Assembly (NCBI RefSeq): GCF_010015445.1
Contig: NC_053114.1
Location: 45,317,922 to 45,381,921, forward strand
Origin: Perca fluviatilis
Lineage: Eukaryota; Chordata; Actinopteri; Perciformes; Percidae
Length of the DNA: 64,000 nt
Direction of reading: 5' to 3'
The position numbers and the translations under genes are program-made. This document shows positions 44,541 to 55,234 of this stretch, in pieces (position 1 is the stretch's first letter; each line of letters begins with the position of its first letter). The notes under the pieces are model-generated. The model did not search any database and had not been told where the DNA came from. It worked only from the letters and a program-made list of their open reading frames with translations.

Positions 44541-46035
44541 CTGAAATAAACACAGGAAAGGAGAATTAGTTTTTTCACTGATACTTCATCATTTGTCATA
44601 TTAATTCCCTTATTTGATCTAGCCTGGCTCCGGTCCCTAACCTCTGCTCGGACGAAAGAGAAAACACAAGAGCACCTTTAAAAAATGTTGAATTCAAAAC
44701 AGAGGGAGGTAAAATAAGGCTTTATATCTTAATGACAAACTTTCTCTTTTAAACGTTCTCATGTTTGTTTTTTCTTTTGCCGTTACACATTTCAGGCTTT
44801 TGCATTTAAGCTTTTCTATTATTCCAAAAATACCTTTCATTATTACATTGCCAAAAATAAATTAAGAATGTATTTGTCATTTTCCTTTTAATTTTAAATA
44901 CTGGGTCAAATGACCCTCCATAGCTGTACCTCCGTAATCACATTATACTATTAAACATCACATTTCACTAAAAATTAGTTTCCTCAAATCCTCTTTCCTC
45001 ACATCTTTTGCTGTACTTGACGGAGCTGTCACGTCTCATCCAGTGTCAAGTTTCTGTGTATAGTTGGTTTCTTGTTTTCTGTTGGTTTTCCATTTCCTGT
45101 TTTATTTTGTAGTCTCTCTGTTCTCTTATGTGTATTCTGGTTTTACTTCCTGTCTTTTGGTTTCCCCACCTTTGTGATTGTCTGCTCCACCCTATCTTTC
45201 ACCTGTTCTCCAGCCCTTGAGTCACCTGTCCCTTGTTAACCCTCGTTTACTTGTGTATTTAGGGCGCGTTCCAGGTGTCCCGTAACTCGTGTTTTCACAA
45301 CCTTCTCCCCGTGAAAGCGCCCTGGAACGACAGTCAAACCCGTAACTTACTACCCGTGAACTGGTACCAGATGGTTGTTCTCCCAGTTACAGTTTTTGAC
45401 GTCACACACACATAAACAACAATGGCGCCCCCTGTTGATGCCGGTGATTAACGGTGAGAAATAGAAATAAATAGACATAAATAGGCAAAGTAATAGTAAT
45501 TCCGCACATTGTGTTCAAAACAATACACATACGATTGTGTACTACTACAGGTTATGTTTATTAAATGAAGCCCAAAATATGTCGCCGACTAGAAATCGCT
45601 AGTATCAGCTAACGATAGCTAACGTCAACGTTAGTTAGCCGCTAGCTAATGCTAGCTAAAAGGGTTTGTGGTGACTTTGCCTGGAATGCTACCAAGTTGT
45701 GAGTCGTGACTTGAAGTCGTAACTTACGGGCTAAAAAATTGTGTCTAGAACGCAGTAATAGTCTTTGTGCTTTCTGTGTCTATGCTTGATTGTCATTTGT
45801 TCATTAGTCATCTGTCTTTTGGGAAGAGTTCTGTCATGTGTATTTCTGTGGTTTTGTGTTCTTGGAGTATTTCCGCATTTCCTTCCGTGTTCCTGCTTTC
45901 ACTTAATTACTTTTCCTTCTTACAAGTTTGTAAGTATCCTTGTGTTTCACTAAAATCATTGTTTATTCAAACTGCTGCTTACTCCTCGCCTTCCTGCACT
46001 TGGGTCCAAGCCTGCAACCTGACAGGAGGCAAGTG

Positions 46036-46236
46036 ACTGTCTGAACAGGATGAGGTCACATTTACTGTCTGAACAGGATGAGGTCACATTTACTGTCTGA
46101 ACAGGATGAGGTCACATTTACAGTCTGAACAGGATGAGGTCACATTTACAGTCTGAACAGGATGAGGTCACATTTACTGTCTGAACAGGATGAGGTCACA
46201 TTTACAGTCTGAACAGGATGAGGTCACATTTACAGT
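46036..46236. repeat. 28-bp minisatellite in lectin intron (copy B)
   Basis: Seven regular copies of the CTGAACAGGATGAGGTCACA unit; compare the less regular set at 22,447-22,630. Confidence 0.93.
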
Positions 46237-46264
46237 CTGTAGTCTGATGTGTGTGTTTTATTAC

Positions 46265-46451
46265 CTGTGCATCCGTAAAGACCAGTTTATCGTTGAATGC
46301 CTTCACACAGCGTTTTTTAGTCATCTGGACCCAACCATCACCGAGCTTCGTGTTTGTACACGGTGTGGCCGGATATTTGGTCTTACACATGTCTGCAGGA
46401 TCCACCGTTTCACAGAAAGAAGACATGTTGTCAGTTTTGTGTTTGTGTTGT
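46265..46451 (-). CDS. Lectin copy B, first CTLD segment, open
   Basis: Encodes MCKTKYPATPC, GDGWVQMTKKRCVKAFNDK and LVFTDAQ, ending in phase 0 at donor CACAG|GTAATA. GW...RC...F is the usual beginning of a CTLD. Confidence 0.8.
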
Positions 46452-46487
46452 CTGTGTAGACTGATAATTTAGTTTGTTTGTTCTTAC

Positions 46488-46557
46488 CGGCTGCAGAAGC
46501 GGACATGAACATCAGCACCACCAGAAGAAGGATGGCAGAAACCACAACAGGACGCAT
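46488..46557 (-). CDS. Lectin copy B, signal peptide segment
   Basis: Same 23 codons as 22,886-22,955 (MRPVVVSAILLLVVLMFMSA and onward), followed by GTAAGAAC. Confidence 0.8.
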
Positions 46558-47154
46558 GGTTCAGGGCTCTCACAGCAACTGGAATATAATATAATAACAC
46601 GGGAACAATTATATATATTTCATTTCATTTTATTATTTCTCTTGAACAATCAACAATGTTGCAAAAGAAAACATAACAAAAAAAAAAGAAAATTAGAAAT
46701 AGGTTATTTGGTCCAGCCCCAATTTTACAAAATCATATTATTACAAAGGAAATAGATATGCTAATACAGCATACAATTTTTCAGGTCTTACAACAATACA
46801 ACAATATACAAATATACAACAATACCTTTCCATTACAATTCCAGTATATATATACAGAACATGCATAAACAACTCCACCAGGATAAAACTGAAGTGCTGG
46901 TTATAGCTTTGAAGGCTGAGAGAGACTAACTGGCCACAAAATTTGTTTCACCAGGACTTACCCCACCTTAACAGACAAGAAAGTCATCTTCAAGTCTTTG
47001 AGTTGATTCAAAGTGCAGGTGTGTTTTTTTAGTTTTTATGCCAGATGAAGATCTGAGAGCAGCTCAAAGTGTTGAAATCTTTAAACTGAAGTTTTAAACC
47101 TCTAAAGATCCTTTTCTGTTCTACTGAAACACACAGAGACCAACGGGACTCACC

Positions 47155-47235
47155 TCAGGTGAAGTAGTGTAGTAGTCTCGTTCCTTGGTCCTCGTCCGTC
47201 TGGATGTCAGTCTGATCTCTGCCTCGGTTAAATAT
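47155..47235 (-). promoter_or_regulatory. Lectin copy B promoter and 5' UTR exon
   Basis: Minus-strand TATTTAA and donor CACCTGAG|GTGAGTCCC as in copy A. A short difference (CCTCGTCCGTC against CCTGTTTCCGTC) lies in the UTR exon. Confidence 0.55.
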
Positions 47236-47395
47236 CCAGAGCCAATGCCCTGAATACATGAGATTTTACTAATCAAACACAAAACCGTTTGAAAACAACC
47301 AAGTGCCAAAAATGTCAACATACTGTAAGTCAATAAGCCCCGGGTCAAGGTTGGACTTAATGGTGAGACCAAACATGTGTAAGTCAATAAGCCCC

Positions 47396-48595
47396 ATGGT
47401 TTAGATCCTATTTGGCAAATAGAAGCTTCTCTGTCATGATTGGTGACTTATCCTCGTCAACTGCTCCTCTCTCCTGTGGGGTACCCCAGGGTTCTATTCT
47501 TGGCCCCATCCTGTTTTCCTTATATATGTTGCCTGTAGGGGCTATTATAAGAAAACACAACCTGTCTTTTCATTGTTATGCAGATGATTTACAAATTTAT
47601 TTGCCTTTGAAACCGAATGACAGTGTTGCACTAGACTCCCTGCTTAGCTGTATTAATGAAATTAAGTTGTGGCTTTCACAAAACTTTCTTCATTTGAATG
47701 AAGCTAAAACTGAGTGTATCATCTTCAGTACTTCAGATATGCCAGACGGTCCAGCTTTGAGTTTGGGAGCCCTGGCTTCATACCTTAAGCCAGCTGTCAA
47801 AAATTTGGGGGTTACTTTTGATTGCAACATGAAATTTGATAAGCAAATCAGCAATGTTGTTAGAATGAGTTTTTTCCAGCTTTGTCTCCTGGCTAAAGTT
47901 AAGCCCTTCCTTAACAGGCATGATCTAGAAAAGGCGATTCATGCCTTTCTTAGTTCAAGGTTGGATTACTGTAATGCTCTTTATGTTGGTCTGAATCAGA
48001 CCACCATCTCACAACTTCAACTTGTACAGAATGCTGCTGCTCGCTTTTTAACAAATACGTCTAGACGCGCACACATCACTCCTGTTCTCTATAACCTACA
48101 TTGGCTCCCTGTGCGTTTTAGAATCGATTTCAAGATTTTATTGTTTGTTTTTAAGGCCTTAAACGGCCTGGCCCCGGAGTATTTGTCCGATATCTTAACA
48201 CTGCGTGAGCACAACCGGTCCTTGCGGTCCTCAAATCAGCTGGTTTTAGAAGTCCCAAGGTCCAAGTATAAACGGTGGGGTGATCGGGCTTTTGCAGTTG
48301 CTGCCCCGAGACTAGTTACCCCCTGAAATTCGGACGACTACAGATGTAGCACTTTTTAGGTCTAGACTTAAAACTTATCTGTTTAGAAAGGCTTTTAATA
48401 CATAGTAGTGGTGACAATTTCCTTCTCCTATTTTCTATGTAACCTTTTCTGATTTTATTGTTTCTATATGTCATTCTTTTTATTGTATGATATGTTATAT
48501 GATGTGTGTTTTAGTCTTGGTTTCTGATGTGAAGCACTTTGGATACCTGTTGGTTACTGTAAAGTGCTATATAAATAAATGTTGATTGATTGATT
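47396..48595 (+). mobile_element. 5'-truncated L2/Rex1-type LINE, copy B (frame open)
   Basis: The 304-codon frame 47,412-48,326 retains [14 protein letters not shown], the catalytic YADD ([14 protein letters not shown]), the thumb region LGVTFDCNM, SSRLDYCNALYVGL and the terminal WGDRAFAVAAPRL. It ends TATATAAATAAATGTTGATT plus GATT repeats. The endonuclease and N-terminal RT parts are missing, so it cannot be autonomous. More intact than copy A. Confidence 0.88.
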
Positions 48596-49049
48596 AAGTC
48601 ATTCCAGACACATCAAAGACAAGTACTAAAAACAACTTAATTTTTTTTACCCTTTTATTATATTATTATGTGATCGATGCCACTTTGTTCATTGGTGCTC
48701 CTTTTTATTGACAGATTTAGCTCGTATCGTCCGTTAAATTCACATGTAGCAGAATATTTATAATATAGTCCAAGTCACCGGCACAGTTGATGTGATAAAA
48801 GTTAGTTTAGTGTGAAACCGCTCAGTGGACTACATCTCTCAGGGAACTACATCTCTCGTCTCACACAAATTACATCACCTAGCTTGATGCTCAACTTGTT
48901 CGCTAGCTAGCTAGCTAGCTTAGCTCTGCTCCACAACACATGTAACGTTATCTTAACTACTGGGTTTTATCCAGTCAAGTGTTTTCAGCAGAGAAGCAAA
49001 AGAACAACAGAGATCCTCTGCTCATTAGAGTAACGTTACATCCTGGTAC

Positions 49050-49051
<2 letters not shown>

Positions 49052-49085
<34 letters not shown>
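49052..49085. repeat. (CA)n microsatellite (copy B)
   Basis: About half the length of its copy A equivalent at 25,449-25,513. Confidence 0.9.
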
Positions 49086-49088
<3 letters not shown>

Positions 49089-49992
49089 ACGATACACACA
49101 GACATCGTAGCTTCAGCGAGACGTCATCCATGAAGTGTGAAGTCATTCTAATTTGTATTTTCACAGTCTGATACTTCAACAGTTTAACAATAAACTGAGA
49201 CTTTCTTCGGTTGAAAGATTATCTTTCAGATTGACGAACATCATATTTGTAATCCATGGCTCAAATCAAACGGGATCAAAAATGAATTGGCCTCTCCCCA
49301 TTCACTAACGTTCATATTTTTTTGAAAGAAAGGTCCCATGGAACAGAAGTAGAAGGGCGGGACTTCAGCTCTCTATAGTTTGAAATTATTGATTTAAAAA
49401 TAAGTTAAGACTTAGAAGCAAGATTTCTGTGAAGGTGCTCAGCCATCCAGGCCAAAGTTATCCAAGGAGGGTTAAATTCAAGGGTCACTGGACTTGCTGG
49501 TCAAAGACGTTTGGTGTTAGGTGCCGTGTTCTGTTTTGGTGTTTTGTGTGTTTTCCGTTGGTTTGCCACTCTCTCCAGGTGTAATAAATCCTTTAAAGGT
49601 GCACTATGAGTTCCTGCATGGTCTAAGCCCAATTTCATTTTGGTCTCAAATCATAGGCACATTGTCACATGAGGCCAAATGGATAAATTAACACCATCAT
49701 TTGCACACTTACACACACTTACCTCCCCCACCCCCATTGTAAAGTGTTCCCTGTAGCGTTTACTCAAGTACTGTCTATATGTTTTATGTTCTCTGTGTAC
49801 CCAAGCTCTGTTTATGTATGTCAAATAGTCTCTGTACACTGAAGAAGTCACTTGATTGTAATGTGTACATCGGTCCCACATGATCAGAATGTGGCTAACT
49901 AATTTTTCTCTCTCTCTATTACTTATTTCTTGTCAAAAAACATATTTTATTCACATTAGACTGTCTATTAAAACTGTGTTAATTTAACATAT

Positions 49993-50145
49993 TCTAAGTG
50001 TCTGACAACATTATGGGATGGATCCCTACAGAGATAGACCTTTTAGTTAAAGAGTAAGATCTTCAACAGTACTTTTAGTCTGGTTTGGTGATGGTGATTT
50101 TTGGCTGTTTCATGTTAAACAGAAACAACAAAAAGGTCTATCTCC
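49993..50145. mobile_element. Collapsed derivative of the 607-1452 TIR element (copy B)
   Basis: Same left-arm/right-arm fusion as at 26,421-26,580, missing the GTAG four bases between arms. Confidence 0.65.
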
Positions 50146-50149
50146 GTAA

Positions 50150-50712
50150 ACTATGACCCACCCAGACCTCTCAGGTGGTCTGGGTCAGGTCTGCTTGTGG
50201 TCCCCAGAGTCAGAACTAAACAGGGGGAAGCAGTGTTCAGTTTCTATGCTCCACATATGTGGAACAAACTCCCAGAAAACTGCAGGTCTGCAGCAACTCT
50301 CACTTCTTTGAAATCAAGGCTGAAGACCTATCTTTTTGATGTTGCCTTTCTTTAAATAATTGTTAATTTCTTATGCTGAAGTTGCATTGTTGAAACTGTA
50401 TGACAATCTATATAAGCATATAAAGAGAAATAACCGGTGGGACCGGTCCGTTCTGGGAACGGCAAAGACTGTAGGTGGATTACGTGTACAGAGCAACGGC
50501 TTAAACATTGTCCCATACTAGCACCATAAAATCTTGTATTTTGTCTGCTTTTATATTTTTAACTGTTTTTAACTTTTTACCTTTAATGTTTAATTTCTTA
50601 TACTGCACTGTAACTTTTATTCTTGTATTTTAATAATTTTTTGTAAAGCACTTTGAATTGCCCTGTTGCTGAAATGTGCTATACAAATAAAGCTGCCTTG
50701 CCTTGCCTTGCC
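50150..50712 (+). mobile_element. LINE 3' end fragment (copy B)
   Basis: Duplicate of 26,585-27,147, including FYAPHMWNKLPENCR, LKTYLF and the TGCCT-repeat tail. Confidence 0.75.
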
Positions 50713-51477
50713 TAATGTTGTACGACAATTAGAATATTAATCTGAGACTGTCAGCGGCAAAAACAGCACTTGGACATAAATTGAAGGTGCCCAATTGTCC
50801 TATAATTTACATTGAAGCTAGTTTGGCAGCTGCCCACTGCAGCGATCTGGCTTTATACTGAACCAATGTTGAAGATTGTTGTTCCCATCAGTAAAAATAA
50901 CATAGGAAAATAGGGTCCAGGTTGAAAAACCCGAAGTTAACCTTTAAATTGTGCACTCTGTTTTCAAAGTGGTTTTACAAATGATGAAAAATATTAACCC
51001 TGTGTAAAAAAAAAAAAATCCTGAGAAAAATGTTTTCGAAAACTCTTTTTAAAATGTTTTCATAATGTCTTTACAAGGGGAAAAGTGGTCCATCTGGTAT
51101 AGCAGTACCAAAGATGCCTGTTGGTTTATCGCTGACAGCTCAGTCTTTACTAAAAGAGCCGGTTTTCTAGAGAGCAAACTTTTGCTCTGTTTGCAAAAGG
51201 TTATTTCCATGCATTTAAAACTTCACCTAACCATTAAGACCAACAAACCCTATAGAGGATGTGCTTTCTACTGACACGGATTACATAATGACAGATCAAC
51301 AGTTTGAAACAATAACAGCTCCTCTGAACTGAGGCCTGGTCCTCTCCTTGCAGACGGTTGGAGTCATTTTGTCAGCTCACCTGGACCGACTCCCTGATCT
51401 TGTGCTCCTATAGTAGTTCTTCCGACTTCTGTGTGTTCACATGCTCTCAAGTAGGGTGTCTACTGCTTCAGCTAATG

Positions 51478-52156
51478 TAGTGGTGGGCAGATCGAGGCTT
51501 CGTGAAACAATGAAACAGTTGAAGCAAATGTTCCATATTGTGTCGAGGCTTTGAAACAATCCAAAACACCCGTCTCAGCGATGACACCTAGTGGTCACTT
51601 GCAGGTGTTGATCTGAAACAACCTTGACAACGAGCCATTAAAAAAAATATGTGAAGCTTGTAAGGCTTGTAGGCTCCTCACTGTGCATAATGTTATTTTG
51701 GTCATGAAAAATGAATTAGTAAAAGAAATCAAGCCACAATGTCTCACTTTTTTATAGATTTTTATTCCAAAATATGAATTTCTCTGCTGTGGAAGGACTT
51801 AGCCTACTTCTTTTTTTACAGATAATTTCTCCAGCCTTTGATAAAATCCTCACACAAGGGACACTTGTTGATGGCATGCAAAGATATTTTTTAGCAAGGA
51901 CATACAAATGAGGAAAGATTACTGCTCTCTCTTTCCAGTAAGTTAGGGGATCAGGAGTTCTGGGCAAAAACGCATAGTTGAGGTATTTTTCTCTTCCACT
52001 GTGGCAAGCAGTACTTGTGTATCATCTTGGTTTCACGGATACGATCAAAACGTTCCCATAAACTGTCCTGTGTTTCTGCTGGTGTTGATGTTGATTATGA
52101 TGGGCCTGATGTTGACATTTGTGGCTCTGAATGAAAATGAAAACGGAGCTTCCATT

Positions 52157-52204
<48 letters not shown>

Positions 52205-52207
52205 AAG

Positions 52208-52242
<35 letters not shown>

Positions 52243-52245
52243 AAG

Positions 52246-52276
<31 letters not shown>

Positions 52277-52444
52277 AATCTATCTATGTAGCTATATATG
52301 TATCTATCTATTAATGTGTCACTGTATGTATACTCTGTCTGTCTCTAGCCTATCAGTCAATGTGTAAATTTAAATGTAAGCCTAAATATAACTAAACAAA
52401 TCGCACTATAAATGTCACCATATCACCAAAAATCCGCTATCTCA
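51478..52444 (-). mobile_element. hAT-type element, left part (copy B)
   Basis: Starts TAGTGGTGGGC directly after the target sequence AGCTAATG (51,470-51,477). Contains the transposase fragment 51,752-51,967 on the minus strand (PRTPDPLTYWKERAVIFPHL) and expanded (TATC)n arrays at about 52,157-52,310. The normal right end seen in copy A (GCCATCCCTA) is missing. Confidence 0.8.
52157..52312. repeat. (TATC)n microsatellites
   Basis: Three TATC blocks separated by TAAAGC, TTAA and ATGTAGCTATATATG interruptions; copy A has a single short block at 28,876-28,922. Confidence 0.95.
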
Positions 52445-52465
52445 AAATCAAACTCCTCTCACAAA

Positions 52466-52663
52466 ATATGTGAAGCCTTACAAGCTTCACATATTTTTTT
52501 TAATGGCTCGTTGTCAAGGTTGTTTCAGATCAACACCTGCAAGTGACCACTAGGTGTCATCGCTGAGACGGGTGTTTTGGATTGTTTCGAAGCCTCGACA
52601 CAATATGGCACATTTGCTTCAACTGTTTCATTGTTTCACGAAGCCTCAATCTGCCCACCACTA
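52466..52663 (+). mobile_element. Inverted hAT left end
   Basis: The reverse complement of 52,466-52,663 matches 51,480-51,680: GATTGAGGCTTCGTGAAACA, CAGTTGAAGCAAATGTGCCA, GACACCTAGTGGTCACTTGC. It follows directly on CTCCTCTCACAAAA, the last base block shared with copy A, so the hAT here has two left ends facing each other and no right end. Confidence 0.88.
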
Positions 52664-53960
52664 ATCATAACACCATCCGCCCTGCGCTGAAAGCAAGAAG
52701 CATGAAAGAGCTTTGTGGGGGAGTTGTGCGTATGAGAGGTCTCACTCTGTAGCTAAAACAGAGACCTGAACACACAGGGTGAAAAGAGGAGCTGCAGCAA
52801 TGTGCAGTACAACAAAAATATGGTGTTTTTTGAAAATTAAACCATTTGATATTCTGGTACAACCTCAAAATACAATTATGAACCTAGCATAATATGGGCG
52901 CTTTAAACTGTCTGCGAGCAACTCCAAAGCCAAAAAACAGTGAAGAGCACAGATGTGTTGTTTTCAATATTAATTAAACTTGCATGTAAGTTCAAACAAT
53001 ATCACTTGAATTGGCTGTTTTCATTGGGCATTGAAGCTGTTTTGCGATGATGCCAAATGCACAAATTGATCAGCGTGACGTTTTGAAGGAAATACGGAGG
53101 AATAAAGTTTACATTACTGTCAATTGACAAGATGTTGAAGTAGGAGGCCTGTTGTTTTGGGGGATATTTTGGCAGTGAGGTGGTCCGTGAGTTTCTGTTT
53201 TATTGGGTAATCGGTCCTTGGTCTGAAAAGGTTCGAGAAACACTGACCTATGGAGTAAATATCAGCATCAGTGGGCCAATCAGCACGGAGCATGCTTCTA
53301 CCAAGATCTAATAATGTCTGTGATTGGCTGTCTAACGTTACACGTCGTAGAGACACGCAGGAAAAACTCTACGTTACACAGAGACGGGTGTAGACATAGT
53401 TGGAGCTGAGAAATAAATGCTAAGATTTGTACCGTAATGTGTAATGTTGTAATTTATTTTTATTTCATCATAATTAGTATCGAAAAAAGTATCTTGTAGG
53501 AACCGTTATTGAAGTCACAGTATTGGTATTGAACATTTTTTAATGATACCCAGCCCTATTTACAGATAAAGTGAAACCAAAGGATTCACTGTGTATGTTT
53601 GACATGAAAACATGATTTAAAAAAACAATCATGCCAACAATTATTATTTAAATTCTATGACCCAAATCCAAAAGATTAAGGGTCTGGCAGTGAGTAATGA
53701 AAATGGCCCAACTCGAGGGGCGGCACCAAGCATACATTTGAAAATCTCACTGCATGCAATTGGATAACATTTTGCCTTACCTCCTATTAACTCCTGATGT
53801 AATGCAGAACTAAAGTAGCCCAATAAGACTGCTGAGTTGTTCTCTCCAGTAGAGAAATACATTCAACACTTGAACATAACTTCATGATGATTTGATTGAT
53901 TGGCTGTTACTCGTCTAACATCTACCAACCAGATAGTGTTGTGGGCGGGACATGAAGTGA
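52664..53960. other. Unique-looking sequence right of the duplication
   Basis: No gene recognised. 53,480-53,562 (GTATTGGTATTGAACATTTT, TGATACCCAGCCCTA) resembles the end of a dispersed hAT-type MITE. Confidence 0.45.
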
Positions 53961-54059
53961 GACTCAGTGGAGAGTGAAACAGGAGCAGAGGGAGAGACTC
54001 AGAGCTGTAGCTGAGACAAAGTGTAACACCTTTTATTTAATTAACTTTATAATAAAACA

Positions 54060-54372
54060 CAGATACAGATCATCTGCAAACTGCCAAATATGGGACAGAG
54101 CCTTTCCAGTTGCTGCTCCACGACGGTGGAAGCTGCTGCCTTCACATATCAGATGTGCTCCCTCCATTTCTGTTTTTATATCTGGGATAAAGACCCATTA
54201 TAACTCTCTAATCTCTCAATCTGGTCTCATCATGTCTATCATTCTGCTGCTTGTTGTTGGTGTTGGGATCTTCTTTTTGGGTTTTGATATTTACATTTTA
54301 ATGTTCTTTTATTCAGCACTTTGATCAGGTTAATGTGTGTTTAAATGTGCTCTAGAAATAAACTTTACTTAC
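54060..54372 (+). mobile_element. LINE 3' end fragment
   Basis: Encodes IWDRAFPVAAPRRWKLLPSH followed by APSISVFISGIKTHYNS, the C-terminal end of an L2/Rex1-like ORF2, and ends with an AAATAAACTTTACTTAC-type tail. Confidence 0.7.
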
Positions 54373-55234
54373 TGAAAGGTAACATAAGAAACATTTTACA
54401 GAACGAGAGATATGTTGCTTATAATAATTAATCAGAAATCACAATCAGAACAAGTTTAATTGTTTATTAATAATGTTTATTACACAGACAATAGATTATA
54501 GATATAGACCAAGATGTAATAACAAGTTTATAACACTGACAATGCTGCAAGATACAACTATTATAAATGCATTAAAGACAATTCATATTCCTTCATATAT
54601 AATATACAACATCACATAATCTTTAGATTTAAAATAAAACATCTGGAACACACAAACAAATACAAACACACACACACACAGACATACACACACACACATA
54701 CAGACACACAGACACACACACAGACACACATGCACACACACATGCACACACACAAACACACACACACACACACAGACACACATGCACACACACAAACACA
54801 CACACACACACACACACACAGTCATAGTTAACGTAAAGGTAAAATGATTTGTAAACAAACTCTTAGGTGACTTTAATGTTAAAAAGTGAATTCCCAACAT
54901 GTCCCCTAACAGAGCAGCCCCCCACCCCCCCTCATGTGGGTCAGGGTGCAACCCAAAGCAGTGATCCCTATAATCACACACATCCACAACAAAATCAAGA
55001 AAAGATCTAACTCAATATATATACAATATAATATCATCTCTATATATACACAACATACTAATACAGATGATAAGGGAACATGTGCACCCGTTTGTTGTTT
55101 CTGTAATCTCTCTCTCTGTCTTTTGTGTTGTAGTTTAAATGTTTTCCCTGCATGAATGTGTCCCTACCCTTGTTTTAAAGCCAGTGTATACCAGGCTGTA
55201 TTAAAGCCAATGATGAAATGATCATATATGCATA
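54373..55234. other. 3' flank of the Ig-domain gene, with CA tract
   Basis: Contains a CA-rich tract with CAGACA steps at 54,658-54,821. On the minus strand two AATAAA hexamers (complement of TTTATT near 54,462 and 54,476) could end the Ig gene about 770 bases after its stop. Otherwise unremarkable. Confidence 0.5.

Larger units (their letters stand above)
42641..46557 (-). pseudogene. Secreted C-type lectin gene, copy B, with different lesions
   Basis: Same structure as copy A: signal peptide 46,488-46,557, first CTLD segment 46,265-46,451, CRKYP exon 44,406-44,540, QPD exon 43,341-43,462 and WND/stop exon 42,641-42,708. The first CTLD segment is open here (SSFCETVDPADMCKTKYPAT, GDGWVQMTKKRCVKAFNDK), unlike in A. 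However, the CRKYP exon has several substitutions giving a stop after IHNS, and the QPD exon has one extra base (122 instead of 121). It shares with A the off-by-one frame after the signal peptide. A locus with two decaying lectins, or consensus errors. Confidence 0.7.
40465..52465. repeat. Segmental duplication, copy B (about 12.0 kb)
   Basis: Direct-orientation partner of 16,652-29,060, beginning ATGGTAACATTCAAAAATTG and ending at CTCCTCTCACAAAA. Contains the second lectin gene and the same transposons. Differences include a deletion in the 18.2-kb repeat equivalent, an extra ~240 bases near 44,740-44,945, a shorter CA tract, and longer (TATC)n arrays. Confidence 0.95.
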
